Both the position numbers and the translations under genes were made by a program. Positions 1-11,261 of a DNA stretch of 64,000 nucleotides are shown here, in pieces (position 1 is the first letter of the stretch; every line of letters begins with the position of its first letter). The notes beneath the pieces were generated by a model. The model worked only from the letters and a program-made list of their open reading frames with translations, searched no databases and was not told the DNA's origin. Source of the stretch: Malania oleifera. Lineage: Eukaryota; Streptophyta; Magnoliopsida; Santalales; Ximeniaceae. The DNA lies in assembly GCF_029873635.1 (NCBI RefSeq), contig NC_080423.1, positions 109,323,087-109,387,086 on the forward strand, in the 5' to 3' direction.

Positions 1-1534
1 CTAGAAAACATAGTAAGGTTATGTTCTGTGGTTTTAGGTTTTCGGGATCTCGGGTTGTCGTTTTGGACCATTTTCGTACGAAGTTTTATTTCGAGTATAA
101 GGTAAGGAGAATTTGATTACAACAGCTATTTTGGAAAACTAAATAGCTAAAAAGTTAGTTTATGTTATTGTATATGATTTAACTGCTTATTTGTAAAATT
201 CTATCGAGTAGAAATGTCGTTTTGATAATTTTACGATTTTTGGTAAAAACGAGGATTTCGACGTGTGATCTCCAAATTTTACAAATATTGTTTATTTGTA
301 TTTATACTATAGTAGGAGAGGCTCGAATCCTTTATTTATTCAGTTAAACTATTATATTGAATTTCTATCATTTAGCGGGTTTTTGAAGTAAACTTGTGTG
401 ATATATGTTGAAATGGAAATGGATGGAATTTTCTATACTATTGATATAGAATATGGGAACGAAGTTCCAAATTTGTTATACTGAGAATGTGATAAACGGA
501 GGCCGGTGATACACCAAGCTGAATCAGTAAACAAAGAGGGGTAAACTGATTGGAAAGATGCCAGTTTGAACCCAATACTATTATTTGAATTTGTGAAAAA
601 TACTGGAACTGCACAGGTTATCATATATGTATAAATTGAATTTATGATACACGGTACCACAACTTGAGAGTCCTGGAAGGGTTGAAAAATACTTTCTTTG
701 CAGAGTTGAAATAAACTACTGTTATATGATACAATGCGATATTGTAGCTAGATGTACACGTGCAACCACACGTACTAAACGATGTGGGTACCAAGATGGT
801 CGGCTAGTAGGGTGAAACAATTGGCTAATATTGGGCTAATGGAGGCAGTCGGATCGTAAGTAAGTACTCGACAGTGCCTGCACGAACAGGGCATTGGACG
901 AGTATCAATGCACAGCCCGGGCCACAAGATAAAATTGGTTATAGGGATATTTTGCTGTTGGTCATCTGATAAATCATAAAATGGTCGAAAGACATATGTG
1001 AGAATTTTGTAATATGAGTAATGATATAACGGATGCATTACTGTATTGAAAATATTTGATTTATATTCCAAATGTTGAATGAAAATGTGCATGTATGCAG
1101 TCACACACTGTTGTAACTCCTTCTTCCTTACTGAGAGGTGTCTCACCCTATCATACAACCTTTGTTTTCAGGTCCATCAGTGCGTCAGTCCTAATAGCTA
1201 AAAGGACTGGAAGATTGTTTTTGAACAGCTTACGTAAGCATCTAAATCATGTAGTAAATCTTAGATGAAGTTCCTTTTTGGAGGGTTGTAATAATGAGAA
1301 TTGTTCTAAGTCCGAAATATGTAAATTATGGATGTATTAGTGAACTCTGGTATAAGTCTAGTAGAAATCCCAATGGATGTTTATGTTTTTCCGCAACATT
1401 TACATCATTATTATGTATGTTTTATACTCGTATGTCCCTGTTTAGGGCGGGTTGTTTCCATATCTTGAACAGGTATAGATATTATGTAATGAAAGAGTGA
1501 CACTTGGGTCCGTATAAAGGGTCGGGTCGTTACA
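1..1534 (+). mobile_element. Ty3/gypsy LTR, left end cut by the window
   Basis: Right part of a long LTR, ending in a TCGTTACA terminus at 1534. The orientation is plus, because the segment at about 1129-1175 (a 'gaggtgtctcaccct' word followed by 'ttttcaggtcc') matches the same block in the complete LTR at 25109-26920. It interrupts a minus-strand copia element whose coding sequence resumes at 1535. The bases 1535-1539 (GGTCC) would be the right target-site duplication, but the left copy lies outside the window. It may therefore be a solo LTR or the 3' LTR of a full element. No coding sequence is supported here; the short open frames are chance frames in LTR sequence. Confidence 0.75.
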
Positions 1535-2994
1535 GGTCCCTATACATCTGAATGGACTAGTTCAAGTCTCTCTTTCTTTGGGGTACTGGTGTTTGTCTGG
1601 AAACTGACTCTCTTCTGTTTCCCAAATATGCAATCCTCACATGTGTCAATCTTTACCGACTGTAAATCACTCAACTTACTCTTTGAGTGCATCACCCTGA
1701 GTCTCTTCTCACTCAGGTGTCTGAGTCATTGATGCCATATGTTGCTATCATAATTTCCTGTAGCAACTGTAATAGACATGCATGCATTAGGAGTTACATA
1801 AAGAGTACCACTTTTCTTACCTCGTGCAATTGTCAATGCACCCTTCGAAATCTTCCATTCATCACCAAAGAAAGTTGTGTTATATCCTTCTGCCAATTGA
1901 TAAATTGAGATCAAGTTCTTCCTCAGGTCTATAATATATCTGACATCTCTTAGCTTCCATACTGACCCGTTCATCTTGATCTTCACTGTCCTCCCTTTTC
2001 CGGCAATGTCGCAAGGTTGATCATTGCCAAGGTATACTTTACTGAAATCACTTGATATATACTCCTCTAGGCAATCTCTACTGTAAGTGGTATAGAATGA
2101 AGCTCTAGAGTCTAACACCCAAGACTCCTTTTTGCTCACCAAAGAGCAGATAAACATATCATCATTTTTTGATGCAACATTTGCTTTTGTCTTTGCCCTC
2201 GTCTCATATTCTTTCTTCAAACTTTTACACTGGTTCTTGTAATGACTAGTTTTTCTATAGTTCCAGCACTTAATAAATTTTGTACTCTAGGAACCTGTGT
2301 CCTTAGAATCTCTGGAATTTCTAGATTTAGACCGCCCGGGCCTAGATCTGTCGCCGTTGTTTGATCAACCATGCCTATTTCTTTTGCCTCAACTTTCCAT
2401 GTTCAAGGCTGAGCTCGAAGTGGAACCATGGTTTGACTACATTTTGATTTCTTCCGTTAAAATCATGTTGACGACCTTATCGTATACAAGCTTTGATTTC
2501 CCTGTGGAGCTACTGATTGCAGTAACAACACCATTCCAACTTTCGGGCAACTAATTGAGAATCAGTAGGGCAAAAATTTCACTTTCAAATGTTATCCCAA
2601 CTGAGGCGAGTTGATCCGACAAATCGTTGAAATTATTCAAATGCCTGCTAAAACTTTCACCTACATACATGGTCATAGTAAATAATCTTTTCATAAGATG
2701 TACCTTATTAGCGGCTGACGATTACTCGTACATATTAGAAATCGCATCCATCAGAGACTTGGTGGATGATATATGCTTGATTTTGAATGCCACAGACTTT
2801 GACAACGTCATTCTGATGGCTCCGAGAGCTTTTTGATTGAGCAACTCCCACTCGTCCTCATTCATAGATGCTAGCTTACCCTTCAATTGTAAGTGCAACT
2901 CCTTCTCAAACAAATAATCTTTAATCTACATCTTCCAGAAATCGAAATTGTTGTCGTTGAACATTTCGATCTTTGAGCTCTTTTTGTTCGATAT
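1535..2994 (-). pseudogene. copia gag-PR-IN relic
   Basis: Minus-strand remains of a Tnt1-type polyprotein. The gag part (about 2722-2994) reads KGKLASMNEDEWELL and SLMDAISNMYE, typical of the UBN2-type gag. The protease part (1726-2220) contains SWVLDSRASFYTT, where the family has DSGA at the catalytic aspartate, so the glycine is replaced by arginine. It continues through YLGNDQPCDI and DVRYIIDLRKNLIS to the GAG-pre-integrase region (LYVTPNA, then the first Cys-rich integrase residues near 1560-1690). The initiator appears lost: by alignment with the sister element, ATG is ATA at 2992-2994. Several stops and a frameshift lie between gag and protease. Family knowledge says the product packages RNA and processes and integrates cDNA; this copy can do none of it intact. 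Confidence 0.8.
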
Positions 2995-3693
2995 CTTGAT
3001 TCGTTGATCTAGAGATGAAATTAGCTCAAATGGATAGCACGGTTGGATCCAAAACGGTCGAAAACCTTAGAAATGGTTCAAGTCATTCAAAAAACGGACC
3101 CAAAACGACTCTAAAAAGCTCGGTCAAAGATCAGGTCAAATTTGATCAACGTGTTGATGTGGCATTGTGGGGTCCACTGCTGACTTGGCAAGTGGGTCCC
3201 ACCTGATGATGTGGCACTATAGGGCCCAATTGATGTGGCAGATGACGTGGTGGCTTACACAGTAGCGCTAACATGCCGCTGACTCAACGCGTCGCCGGCT
3301 CGCTTACATGTACGGGTCAGGCCGAGTCTCCTGGTCGGATTGCGGGTTGTTGGGGAAAATTGAGGGTTGCCGAGTCAGATCGTGGGTTGTTGGGGAGGAT
3401 TGAGGGTTGCCGGGTAGGATTGTGGGTTGTCGGGTCTGCTCAAGGCAGTCCGGACAAGGAAGACGAGTGGTTCGCGTAGGGTGTGTGGGCGGCAGGTCAT
3501 CGGCGCGTGACGAGGTGTTCTTCTCCGCGAAGGCGCATGGGGGTGCGTGTGCCTCTGTTTGAGCTCCGGTTTTCACCGTTGGCTTTGTCTCGGCGAGATG
3601 AACGTGATGGTGGCCTTAAATTCAATTTCGAGCCACTGAATAGAGCTCTGATTTTGGTGAACAACTCCAATTTGACCTTTTTGCTTCAACCAG

Positions 3694-3705
3694 GCTCTGA
3701 TACCA
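3694..3705 (-). other. primer-binding site, initiator Met-tRNA type
   Basis: On the minus strand this reads TGGTATCAGAGC, the standard complement of the 3' end of plant initiator tRNA-Met. It lies two bases inside the 5' LTR, which fixes the element's orientation. Confidence 0.85.
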
Positions 3706-3707
3706 CT

Positions 3708-4102
3708 TATTAGGACCCTGTGAGCAACTAGACAAATTTGAGACACCAGAAATTTACGTAGTTCAGTCAAGATTGACCTACATCCACGGAAGACACCACA
3801 ATTCACTAAAAATCTGCCGGAAAGAAATACAACTCTCTCAGCTTTTCTCTTCCTCACACTCTCTTTCTTCCTCTCTTTTCTTCTCTGTTTCTTCTCTGTG
3901 CATCTTACAACTCTCCACAACTCCTCTATTTATAGGGAGCTTGGAATCAATTACAATGAATTACATTAAATAAAAATGAGAGGTTACATTCATCATTATT
4001 AAATCAAGATTAAAAGGTCGCGGTTTTATAGCTTGCACGCGTCTCCAGCCTTGCATCTCCAGCTCCTGGCTCTAACTACGTCTCCTGGCTCCAGCTACAA
4101 CA
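3708..4102 (-). repeat. 5' LTR of the copia element
   Basis: Bounded by TATTAGG at 3708 (TGTTGG in relatives) and TACAACA at 4102. It shares the GAGACACC, 'ttcactaaaa' and 'ctcctctatttatagg' words with the LTRs at 34374 and 43362. The 'ctatttatag' at about 3926 is the TATA region seen from the plus strand. Confidence 0.8.
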
Positions 4103-4218
4103 ATGAGTATTTGTTTTGGTACTAACACAAGATAAAATAGACTTAACATCCTCATAAATTTGTTACATTTAAACTTTTTGATTAAAAAATAGAGGAGAAA
4201 AGAAAATCTGCAAAATAT

Positions 4219-4476
4219 AACTAAGATTAAGATTTTATAAGGTTGTACGCACGAATGTTGCTGTCATTTGATCATTACGAAAAAATTTCTTTTACTATAA
4301 TCATTTCTATAGTTTTCTCAAAAAATTGGTTTCTTTTTAAAATCCATAACTAAGATTGAAAATTTTTAAAAGGCTATATGCACGGTCACAGTTGTTATTT
4401 GATCATTAAGAGAAATTTTCTTTTACTATAATCATTCAATAGTTTTCTCAAAAATTGATTTACTTTTAAAAGTCTT
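4219..4476. repeat. two tandem copies of a 129-bp unit
   Basis: The unit starting 'aactaagatt' at 4219 is repeated from 4348. Shared words include 'ttgatcatta', 'tcttttactataatcatt' and 'atagttttctcaaaaa'. The copies have diverged by scattered substitutions and small indels. No gene is associated. Confidence 0.75.
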
Positions 4477-5724
4477 TATCCTAGTGAACGTTTTTTAGCA
4501 AAGGAATTATGTTGAGATAGAAAAACAACAATTTTAGAGCAAAAGATCGTCAAAGTGGTTCTGCATAAGAGTCTTGATATGCAATTATTATAATTGCTAG
4601 ATTGTATTTTCTCAAGAGAATCCACTAGCCATTTGAGAGGGTTGTCTATTGGAAAAGCAATAAAAGAAAAAAATTATTATTTTTTTCAGTAGAGAGTATT
4701 GTTATCATTCAAAAGAGTTCGTACTTTTGATTATTATGTATGTAACATTGATTCGTGATTTTTAACTAAAAAATTTCATTTTCGTCATTCCAAACTCATA
4801 GAACTCTATTATTATACACTTCATGCATGCTTCTCTTTCTCGATCATTGTAGTTCAAGGAAACAACTTAATTACAATATAATGGAGTATGTAACTCATAC
4901 ATGTGGTTATTTTTCTTTTGAAGGAAACTTTTCTTTCTACTCATTAATAAGCTCAAAGACTTGAGGAGTTACAATCTTTCAAAATGAGAAGTCCAAAAGC
5001 ACATGCTGCAACATAATGTGCTAGCGCACAAAAAATGACAAGAAGAGAAGGAGCCCGGTAGGTTTTTATTGTCAAAAATTAAATCCAGTGCATCCCAATT
5101 TGCAGTAATTACAGAGAGAGAATGCTCTCAAGGCTGTGCTTGGCATTGAAACAATTGTGCTTTTCTTCCAATTAAAAATAGGGACAATTTTGAGGGCTTC
5201 AAGGATAGCCCAAGTTGGAGAGCTTCTAAAGCTTTTTGTTTATTGATTGTTATATATTTTTATTTTCTCTTTACTTTTTTTGATAAATAATTATAAAAAA
5301 AAATGGGTTCCTTTTAATTTCTTTTAAAATTTTCTTACCTTTCTATAATATTTTTCAAGTTTTAAATGAGCCCTAATACCATAATTGGATTGCCAATTTT
5401 ATTTGTGCAATAGGGGGAAAAAAGAAATTCCTTTTCTTTCCATTGCATTTCCCTCCTCAAATTAAATTCTATTAAGAATAAAAATTAGTTAAGTATCATA
5501 AAAAAATTAAAAATCGAAGGTTAATTAGGTGTAGAATAAAACTTGTCAATTAATTTATTACATATTTTATTTTATTCTTATTTTAAGCGAGTCATTCGTA
5601 AAAGGGAAATGCTTAGTGACGTGGGCTCATGTCATATAGCACTATTGTTTATGAAAAGGGAAGAACGCTTCTTGATAATAAAGAAAAAAGAGGATGGAAA
5701 CAAAATTTAATCTCACAAGCTTGA
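4477..5724. other. AT-rich intergenic stretch
   Basis: I see no coding potential, RNA gene or recognisable element end here. Frames are short and interrupted. Confidence 0.6.
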
Positions 5725-6520
5725 CTAAAGCCTAAACCTATCGGATCCTGGGCCTAATCATGTATATAAGCACCCATCCGTCTCTCTTATGGGAGTAAGC
5801 CCAATTCTTTAATTGTTGAACTATCAACTTTGATACCACTTGTTAATACGAAGGAGTCCATGGATAGTCTTGATATATATAGGTGAGCACCAATTTGAAC
5901 AAAAACTTAAGCCTATTGGGTCTTGGGTATTAGGAAAGGAGGAGCCCATGAGTGGGCTTGATATACATGGGTGAACACCAACTTGACCCAAAAACTTAAG
6001 CCTATTGGGTCTTGAACCCAACCATGTATATAAGCACTCATCATCTACTCAAATTTTCTAATGTGAGACAAACTCACAAGTAGAATTCTCAACAATCTTC
6101 TCTTTACTTGTGAGTTCCAATTGTTTCCCCTTGAACGGAAACCGTCTCCCCTTATGGGAGTAACTTCAATTTCCTAACAGTTGCTCAAGTGGGTCTTACA
6201 ACTGGTGCCTTACGTGTCTCAGATTACATTTCACGTGCCTTTGAACCAATTTTACCTCTCACGTCTTAACCCTATTCGGATCCATCACGGACCTAAATGA
6301 TCTTTATTGGCTTCAGTCATATACTTAGTTCTCAAATTGTTAATACATCAGGAGAATTAGTTTCACGTTTCAAATTTTACAACGCTGCTCACCCAGAATT
6401 ACGAACCGTCTGCTATGATACCACTTATTGGGAAAGGAGGGGCCCATGGGTGGACTTGATACACATGGTTAACACCAACTTGACCCAAAAGTTTACCCAT
6501 GGGTTCCTCCTTTACCAACA
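5725..6520 (-). mobile_element. TRIM elements (family A), tandem and partly deleted
   Basis: A non-coding miniature LTR retrotransposon on the minus strand. LTR-like segments lie at 5841-5922, 5927-6094 and 6426-6520. PBS-like words (TGGTATCA on the minus strand) lie at 5828-5838 and 6412-6423, immediately inside LTR ends. A purine tract (plus 'atcttctcttt') abuts the LTR at 6094. The internal part, 6095-6411, matches the internal part of the copy at 15263-15895 ('cttatgggagtaa', 'gccttacgtg', 'cctattcggatccatc'). A shorter LTR-internal remnant at 5725-5827 indicates a second, deleted unit in tandem. There is no open frame of significance. Confidence 0.7.
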
Positions 6521-6526
6521 AGTCAC

Positions 6527-6855
6527 ATTAATTATGGAAGGGACTTAGTGATCAGTTATTAAGTGTGAGGCAAAGTTTCATTCCATGAGTTAACTTTTAG
6601 GGTTGAGAAGACTCAAGATCACCCAACACTAGTATCAGAACCCATGGTTTCTCGCCAGGATGCCGAGTATGTGGTGCTATCAATTTGGAGCTCAATTCGT
6701 GAGGAGTTTGGAGCCTAGTGCGAGGAAGAGATTGTTAGAATTGTCCCACATCGATTATGGAAGGAGTTTGGTGGTCAGTTATTAAGTGTAAAGAAAAATC
6801 TCACCATATAAGCTAACTTTTGGGGTTAAGAAGGTTCAAGACCACCTAACATTTG
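6527..6855 (+). mobile_element. TRIM element (family W), plus strand
   Basis: A 3' LTR at about 6737-6855 starts TGTTAGAATTGTCCCACATC and ends CCTAACA. A matching but truncated 5' LTR lies at about 6527-6632 ('attatggaagggacttagtgatcagttatt' against 'attatggaaggagtttggtggtcagttatt', read in short words). A degenerate PBS (TAGTATCAGAACC) follows at 6634. The short interior ends in a purine-rich tract before 6737. It appears to have been cut into by the family A elements on its left. Confidence 0.7.
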
Positions 6856-6859
6856 GTTC

Positions 6860-6935
6860 AACCATGTAAATAAGCACTCATTATCTACTCAATTTTTTCA
6901 ATGTGAGACAAACTCATAAGTAAAATTCTCAAGAT
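6860..6935 (-). repeat. TRIM family A LTR fragment
   Basis: The words 'aaccatgta', 'aagcactcat', 'atctactcaa' and 'aatgtgagacaaactcat' match the LTR segment at 6010-6090. It is a solitary remnant next to the 3' side of the RGP gene. Confidence 0.65.
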
Positions 6936-7196
6936 AGGATACCCTAAATAGTGCAGAATGAATCCATTTGAACTGCAATTTTCACTTCATTTTTAAAATG
7001 GAAAACCTTTAAAGTAGATAATCCAAAAGTTGTAAGCCGAAAAGGGATCATCTAAAGCATATTCTAAGATTGCCATGAACACCCACCAAAACCCACAAAA
7101 GGGAACAACCAGCAAAAAAACACTTAAAAAGGATAGGACCTCAAAAACTACAAGAGGCAGAGGGAGGGAGTGGGACGGGGACCGCAAGAAGGCTGT

Positions 7197-10100
7197 CTAC
7201 TTGGGCTTGGGCTTGCCATTGGGCTGGGCAGCAGAGGCAGCTGCTGCTTTTTGGGCTGATGGGTTGAGCTCATCCCAGGCCTCAATCCAAGTAACCATGG
7301 CATCTGCAAGCTTCTGGAAGTAAGGGTCCACTGCGCCCAGCTTGTCCTTGACCTGTTTGGAGAGTTCAATGTAGCATTGCTGAACAGAGGTGCAGTCTTT
7401 GGGGAGGAGGGCAGATTGGAAGAAAGGGATGATCTCTTCTTGCCAGTATATGCCCTTGTATTCTTTCTTCAGGTTCACAAATGGGTTGCTGGCCTTACTG
7501 TGCCAAATGTAGGGCAGCCCTGTCTTTACCCCAAGGCTCAAATGGTCACATATCACCTGGAAAGACAATTGAGAAGGATCAATGCAATTGTAGATACAAA
7601 GAAAGGTACTTCTAAGGGAGATTTTTTGGGTTCATTGGGTGTATTTGTGTGCATATTCAAAAATTTTACTAGTATGATTGTATGTGTGATAGTATTTATT
7701 ATGTGAGGAATGTCAATGAATCCGATTGTTACAATCACTTACATACCTTTGAAAAAAAAAAAAAAAAAAACTTTTAGAGTCTATTTCTTAGCATGGGATC
7801 CCTCTTACTAGAATAAAAAATTTAGTAGATTTGTTCTGCTCAAAATGAAAATGGCTGAAGATTAGACAAAAAAATTTCAAAACTTAGCAAACGAAATGAC
7901 AACTTTGAAATTCATACAAAATATCTCAATTCCATTTCTACCCCCAATAGACTCCTATTCTTACTCCCCACATAACAAAAAACAAATTAAAAAAGAAGAA
8001 GAAAAGAAAACAAGAATATCTTCAAGGGGTATAGAGGACTTGATTTTTCTTGGTACTTGGCATGTGCCATACAAATAATCCGCGACTCCATAGTACTTAT
8101 TTCTACACCTTCGGTAAATAAGAATGAAACAAAGTTGAGTATGAATTTGAATTTGAATAAATTTCAACATAATTTATATTATACTTTATCCAAATCTATT
8201 ACAAATCTAAATCCAAACTCTCTCCAAACTTAGATTAATCTTTTTATGTTCTTCATTTAACATCATCTTATTTTGCAAATCAAATATTACATTCATGTAA
8301 TAGCACCTGCAAAGAAAATATGGAAGGGAGAAAAGAAGGGTTTGGGGGGGGTGGGGTGTTTACCTTGGTACACCAGCCGGCCCACATATCATCATATCTG
8401 CCAATGGGTTGGCCATCACCCATGAGCCCAAAATACATGGCTGGCCCTATGAGCTCCCTGTTGAAAGCCAGGTTCATCCCACACATTGGGAACAAAGTGC
8501 CCTTCGGGACAGTCAACACAGCATCCACATACCTGTGTGAGCTAAAATGAATCCCCATTTAGACACTACAAAAAAAAAATTTAAAACAAGAAGAAAGAAA
8601 GAGAAAACCAATTGCAATTTAAGCAAACTCTAATGTCCAAATTAACAAATAATTTATTTAAAGTATGCCCAAGAGTTTTCATTATCTTCACAATTTCCCT
8701 AGCAATATATATTAAATAAAAAAAAAAGCGACAATCATGTTGAATTATTCGTGGCGAATTACACAGTGTTAAGAATTCCACTTGTAAACTTATCTCACAT
8801 TGAAAAATTAGAGTAGATGATGGGTATTTATATACATGATTGAATTCAAAACCCAATAGACTTAAACTTTTAAGTCAAGTTGGTATTCATCCATGTGTAT
8901 CAAGCCCACCTATGGATTCCTCAGGTCACAACAGGTGGTATCAGAGCTGACGCTTCGTAACTTTGAGCAAGCAACATCATAAAAGTCAAATCGTGAAGCT
9001 AATTCTCTTGACGTGCTAACAATTGAAGGACCAAATGTGTGACCGAGGCCAATAAGGATCATCTAGGCTTAGAATCCGAATTGGATCAAGACGTGGGAGG
9101 TACGATTGGTTCGGAGGCACATGAAATGCAATCTAAGGCACGTAAAGCGTCTGTGGTAAGACACACTTGAGCAATTGTTTGAGTGGATGATAGGTGCTTA
9201 TAAACATGGTTGGGCCCAAGACCCAAAGACTTAAGCTTTTGACTCAAGTTGGTGTTCACCATGTGTATCAAATCCACTCATGGACCCTTCCGGTCACAAC
9301 ACATAAATTAAAGGGTGAAAAAATTTTAACTTATAATTGACTCAATTAAGTCTTTTATGATAGTTATAATTCATACAGAAAATGGATAATTTGTAATTCC
9401 CATTTTCAGTATATATATATACATACGCGCGTGTATATATATTTACCATAACAACTTATTTTGTCATTTTTAAAATTATAATTTGATAAATTGTCAAATA
9501 TTCAATAACTAATTATAAAATTATAATTTATTTATTTATTTTTCAACTTATGATTTTAGGAGTTTCGTTGTTTTGATCACGAAAATTAGGTCTTTTGAGT
9601 TTGAGTTTGAGTTTGAATGAAGGCGCCAGTTAAGACAAAGGTTCAGTCAAATCCTTATAGCAAATATGGACATAGGGAACTGTTGATAAATTTTGACATA
9701 ATTGTTAAGGAATTTGTGAATAAGATAGAATTAAAAATTCGTAAACCAAATCAATTTGTTTATAAATAGATAAAAACAAATTTAAATGTGTAAATCATAA
9801 TAAATTAATTTGAACAAGTTGAATTCAGTTGGATTTAATGATTTTTTATCCATTTTATCAGTTTTGAACTAACTATCCATGAAATTAAGGAGAAGTGCGA
9901 AAGAAGTAACCTGGTGTTGCGCTCCAGAGGCTTGACGAGCTGGGTGGGCGCGTCGTAGTCCGGGATGTTGAGCCACAACCCGTGAGATATGGCGGTGGGC
10001 GCACCCTCCCTCATGCTAAACGGGTACCCGCGCACAAAGTCCGCCCCGTCCCTAAACGGGTCGTACAGCGTGTTGAAGAAGAAAGGCGTCGACGGCTTCA

Positions 10101-11101
10101 GCAGGTTCTCTATGTGCTGTCCCAACGCGTTTATCTCCTTCCCGCTCGGATCCTTCGCCACCTGTCACGATCACCATCACACCCCCAATCAGTCCTAAGG
10201 ACATCGAGCCCCGGATGTTTCCGGTTGCAGCTGATTAGTCCAGTGTTTGTCGCACACGTGTGCAGCCCGGCCCCACTTAAGAATTTTTTTTGACTAAAGT
10301 CAGACGAAAGGACTGTTTTTGACTTTTTGACTCTTTTAACTTTTTAGATCCCATATTCAGACAAGGGCAATACGAGACCCCGTCCGCCGGGGATCCGACT
10401 GAATTCGTTCGCTCGAATCACTGTTTCGAGCAACCACCGAGTCGCGACTCGCGGTTGTTTTTGACTTTTTAACAAATCGAATCAGTGGGTCACGGAACCA
10501 GAGGGAACAAAATGTCGAAATTCGAGCGAGGAAAGGGGAACCAAGATCGTCCGTACAACTCGGCCGAATCAACCAGACTCGCTGTTTAAGGAAGGAGCAC
10601 AGTGAGTTAATCTAGATGCTTCAGGTTGAAGAAAATCAGAAAATGGGGGAAAATCAAGTTCAGCATGATCGATTCAACTCGGAGAAAAGCAAATGCAAGC
10701 GATCGGACCAAACTCGGCCGATTCGACGGCAGACTTGGTGAGTAAATCAATTGAATGGGTTTAATGAGTGAACTTACGAAGCAATCGTCGTCGATGGTGA
10801 AGATGTACTTCTTCTTGGAAACGAGGAAGCCGAAGCAGCGGCAGGCGGAGTCCTTGAAGGAGATGCAGGAGGCCTTTGGTCCGAGGATCCGATTCACGTC
10901 GTTCCGATTGTAGAGCTCGAAGTCGAACCCGTCGGGCACTCGGATCGTCCTGCTCGGATCGCCGTCCTGCACGATGATCAGGTGGTACGGCTGCAGGAAC
11001 GGCCTCCACATCTCCAAGAAGTCCAGGTTCCTGATCGTCGGGATCACGATGTCCAGATCGTCCTTTAGCGGCGGCGAAACCGGCGTCGCTGGGTGAGCCA
11101 T
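7197..11101 (-). CDS. RGP: reversibly glycosylated polypeptide / UDP-arabinopyranose mutase, 4 exons
   Basis: Intact minus-strand gene. Exons are 11101-10778, 10161-9911, 8532-8364 and 7556-7197 (stop at 7197-7199). All introns are GT..AG (donors GTAAGT, GTTACT, GTAAAC), and the 1104 coding bases give 367 residues. The ATG at 11101 gives [20 protein letters not shown], in line with plant RGP N-termini. Diagnostic segments are [17 protein letters not shown] (16-32), [17 protein letters not shown], the nucleotide-sugar-binding TIDDDCF (D104-D106), [11 protein letters not shown] with R152 and R159 (by family knowledge this stretch holds the reversibly glycosylated arginine), [11 protein letters not shown], and the C-terminal [17 protein letters not shown]. 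The family interconverts UDP-arabinopyranose and UDP-arabinofuranose for cell-wall and glycoprotein arabinosylation. It acts as homo- or hetero-complexes in cytosol and at the Golgi face. There is no signal peptide or membrane segment. The tail ends in an Ala/Lys/Pro-rich stretch (PNGKPKPK). The usual family length is about 355-370. Confidence 0.97.
8767..9301 (+). mobile_element. TRIM element (family A) inside RGP intron 2
   Basis: Opposite in orientation to the host gene. The 5' LTR is 8767-8933 (TGTTAAGAATTC...CACAACA). An exact PBS (TGGTATCAGAGC) sits at 8936-8947, two bases inside it. A non-coding interior of about 230 bp shares words with the other family A copies ('ggatcatctaggc', 'gacgtgggaggta'). 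A 5'-truncated 3' LTR runs from about 9180 to 9301. It is removed with the intron, and the splice sites at 9910 and 8533 are untouched. Confidence 0.85.
9409..9442. repeat. alternating purine-pyrimidine tract in RGP intron 2
   Basis: A TA/CA/CG run reading 'tatatacatacgcgcgtg' at its core. It is nearly all alternating purine-pyrimidine and partly self-complementary. Confidence 0.7.
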
Positions 11102-11260
11102 TCCCTCGGCGGCGGCGGTTCGCGGCGGTGGAGTTGATTTAGTGAATTTTAACGGGCCTGGGCTTTGGGTTGGGCTTGGGATACGGATTGGGCCGGTGCT
11201 TGGGCTGCTTCTTATAGGGAGCATTGCGCCGTTAAGTCCGTTACGGAACGCGGATTCGGT
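11102..11260 (-). promoter_or_regulatory. 5' UTR and core promoter of RGP
   Basis: Reading away from the ATG, the minus strand has a TATA-like CCCTATAAG at 11213-11221, about 115 bases upstream. This would put transcription start near 11185 and give a 5' UTR of roughly 85 bases. Between TATA and ATG are repeated GGCCCA/AGCCCA words (11153-11210), the site II-type motif common in plant housekeeping promoters. This is inferred from motif and distance only. Confidence 0.5.
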
Positions 11261-11261
11261 G

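Larger units (their letters stand above)
1535..4102 (-). mobile_element. Ty1/copia (Tnt1/Tork-like) element, 5' half
   Basis: Minus-strand element. Its 5' LTR is at 3708-4102, its primer-binding site at 3694-3705, and gag, protease and the start of integrase follow leftwards until the gypsy LTR interrupts it at 1534/1535. The remainder lies left of the window. It is closely related to the copia element at 34374-43705, with the same LTR words, the same PBS and parallel gag/PR translations, so the two are members of one family. It is degenerate and cannot be autonomous. Confidence 0.85.

Noticed and set aside
10761-11009. 82-codon minus frame inside RGP exon 1
   Set aside because: Alternative frame of the GC-rich exon; the RGP frame is certain.
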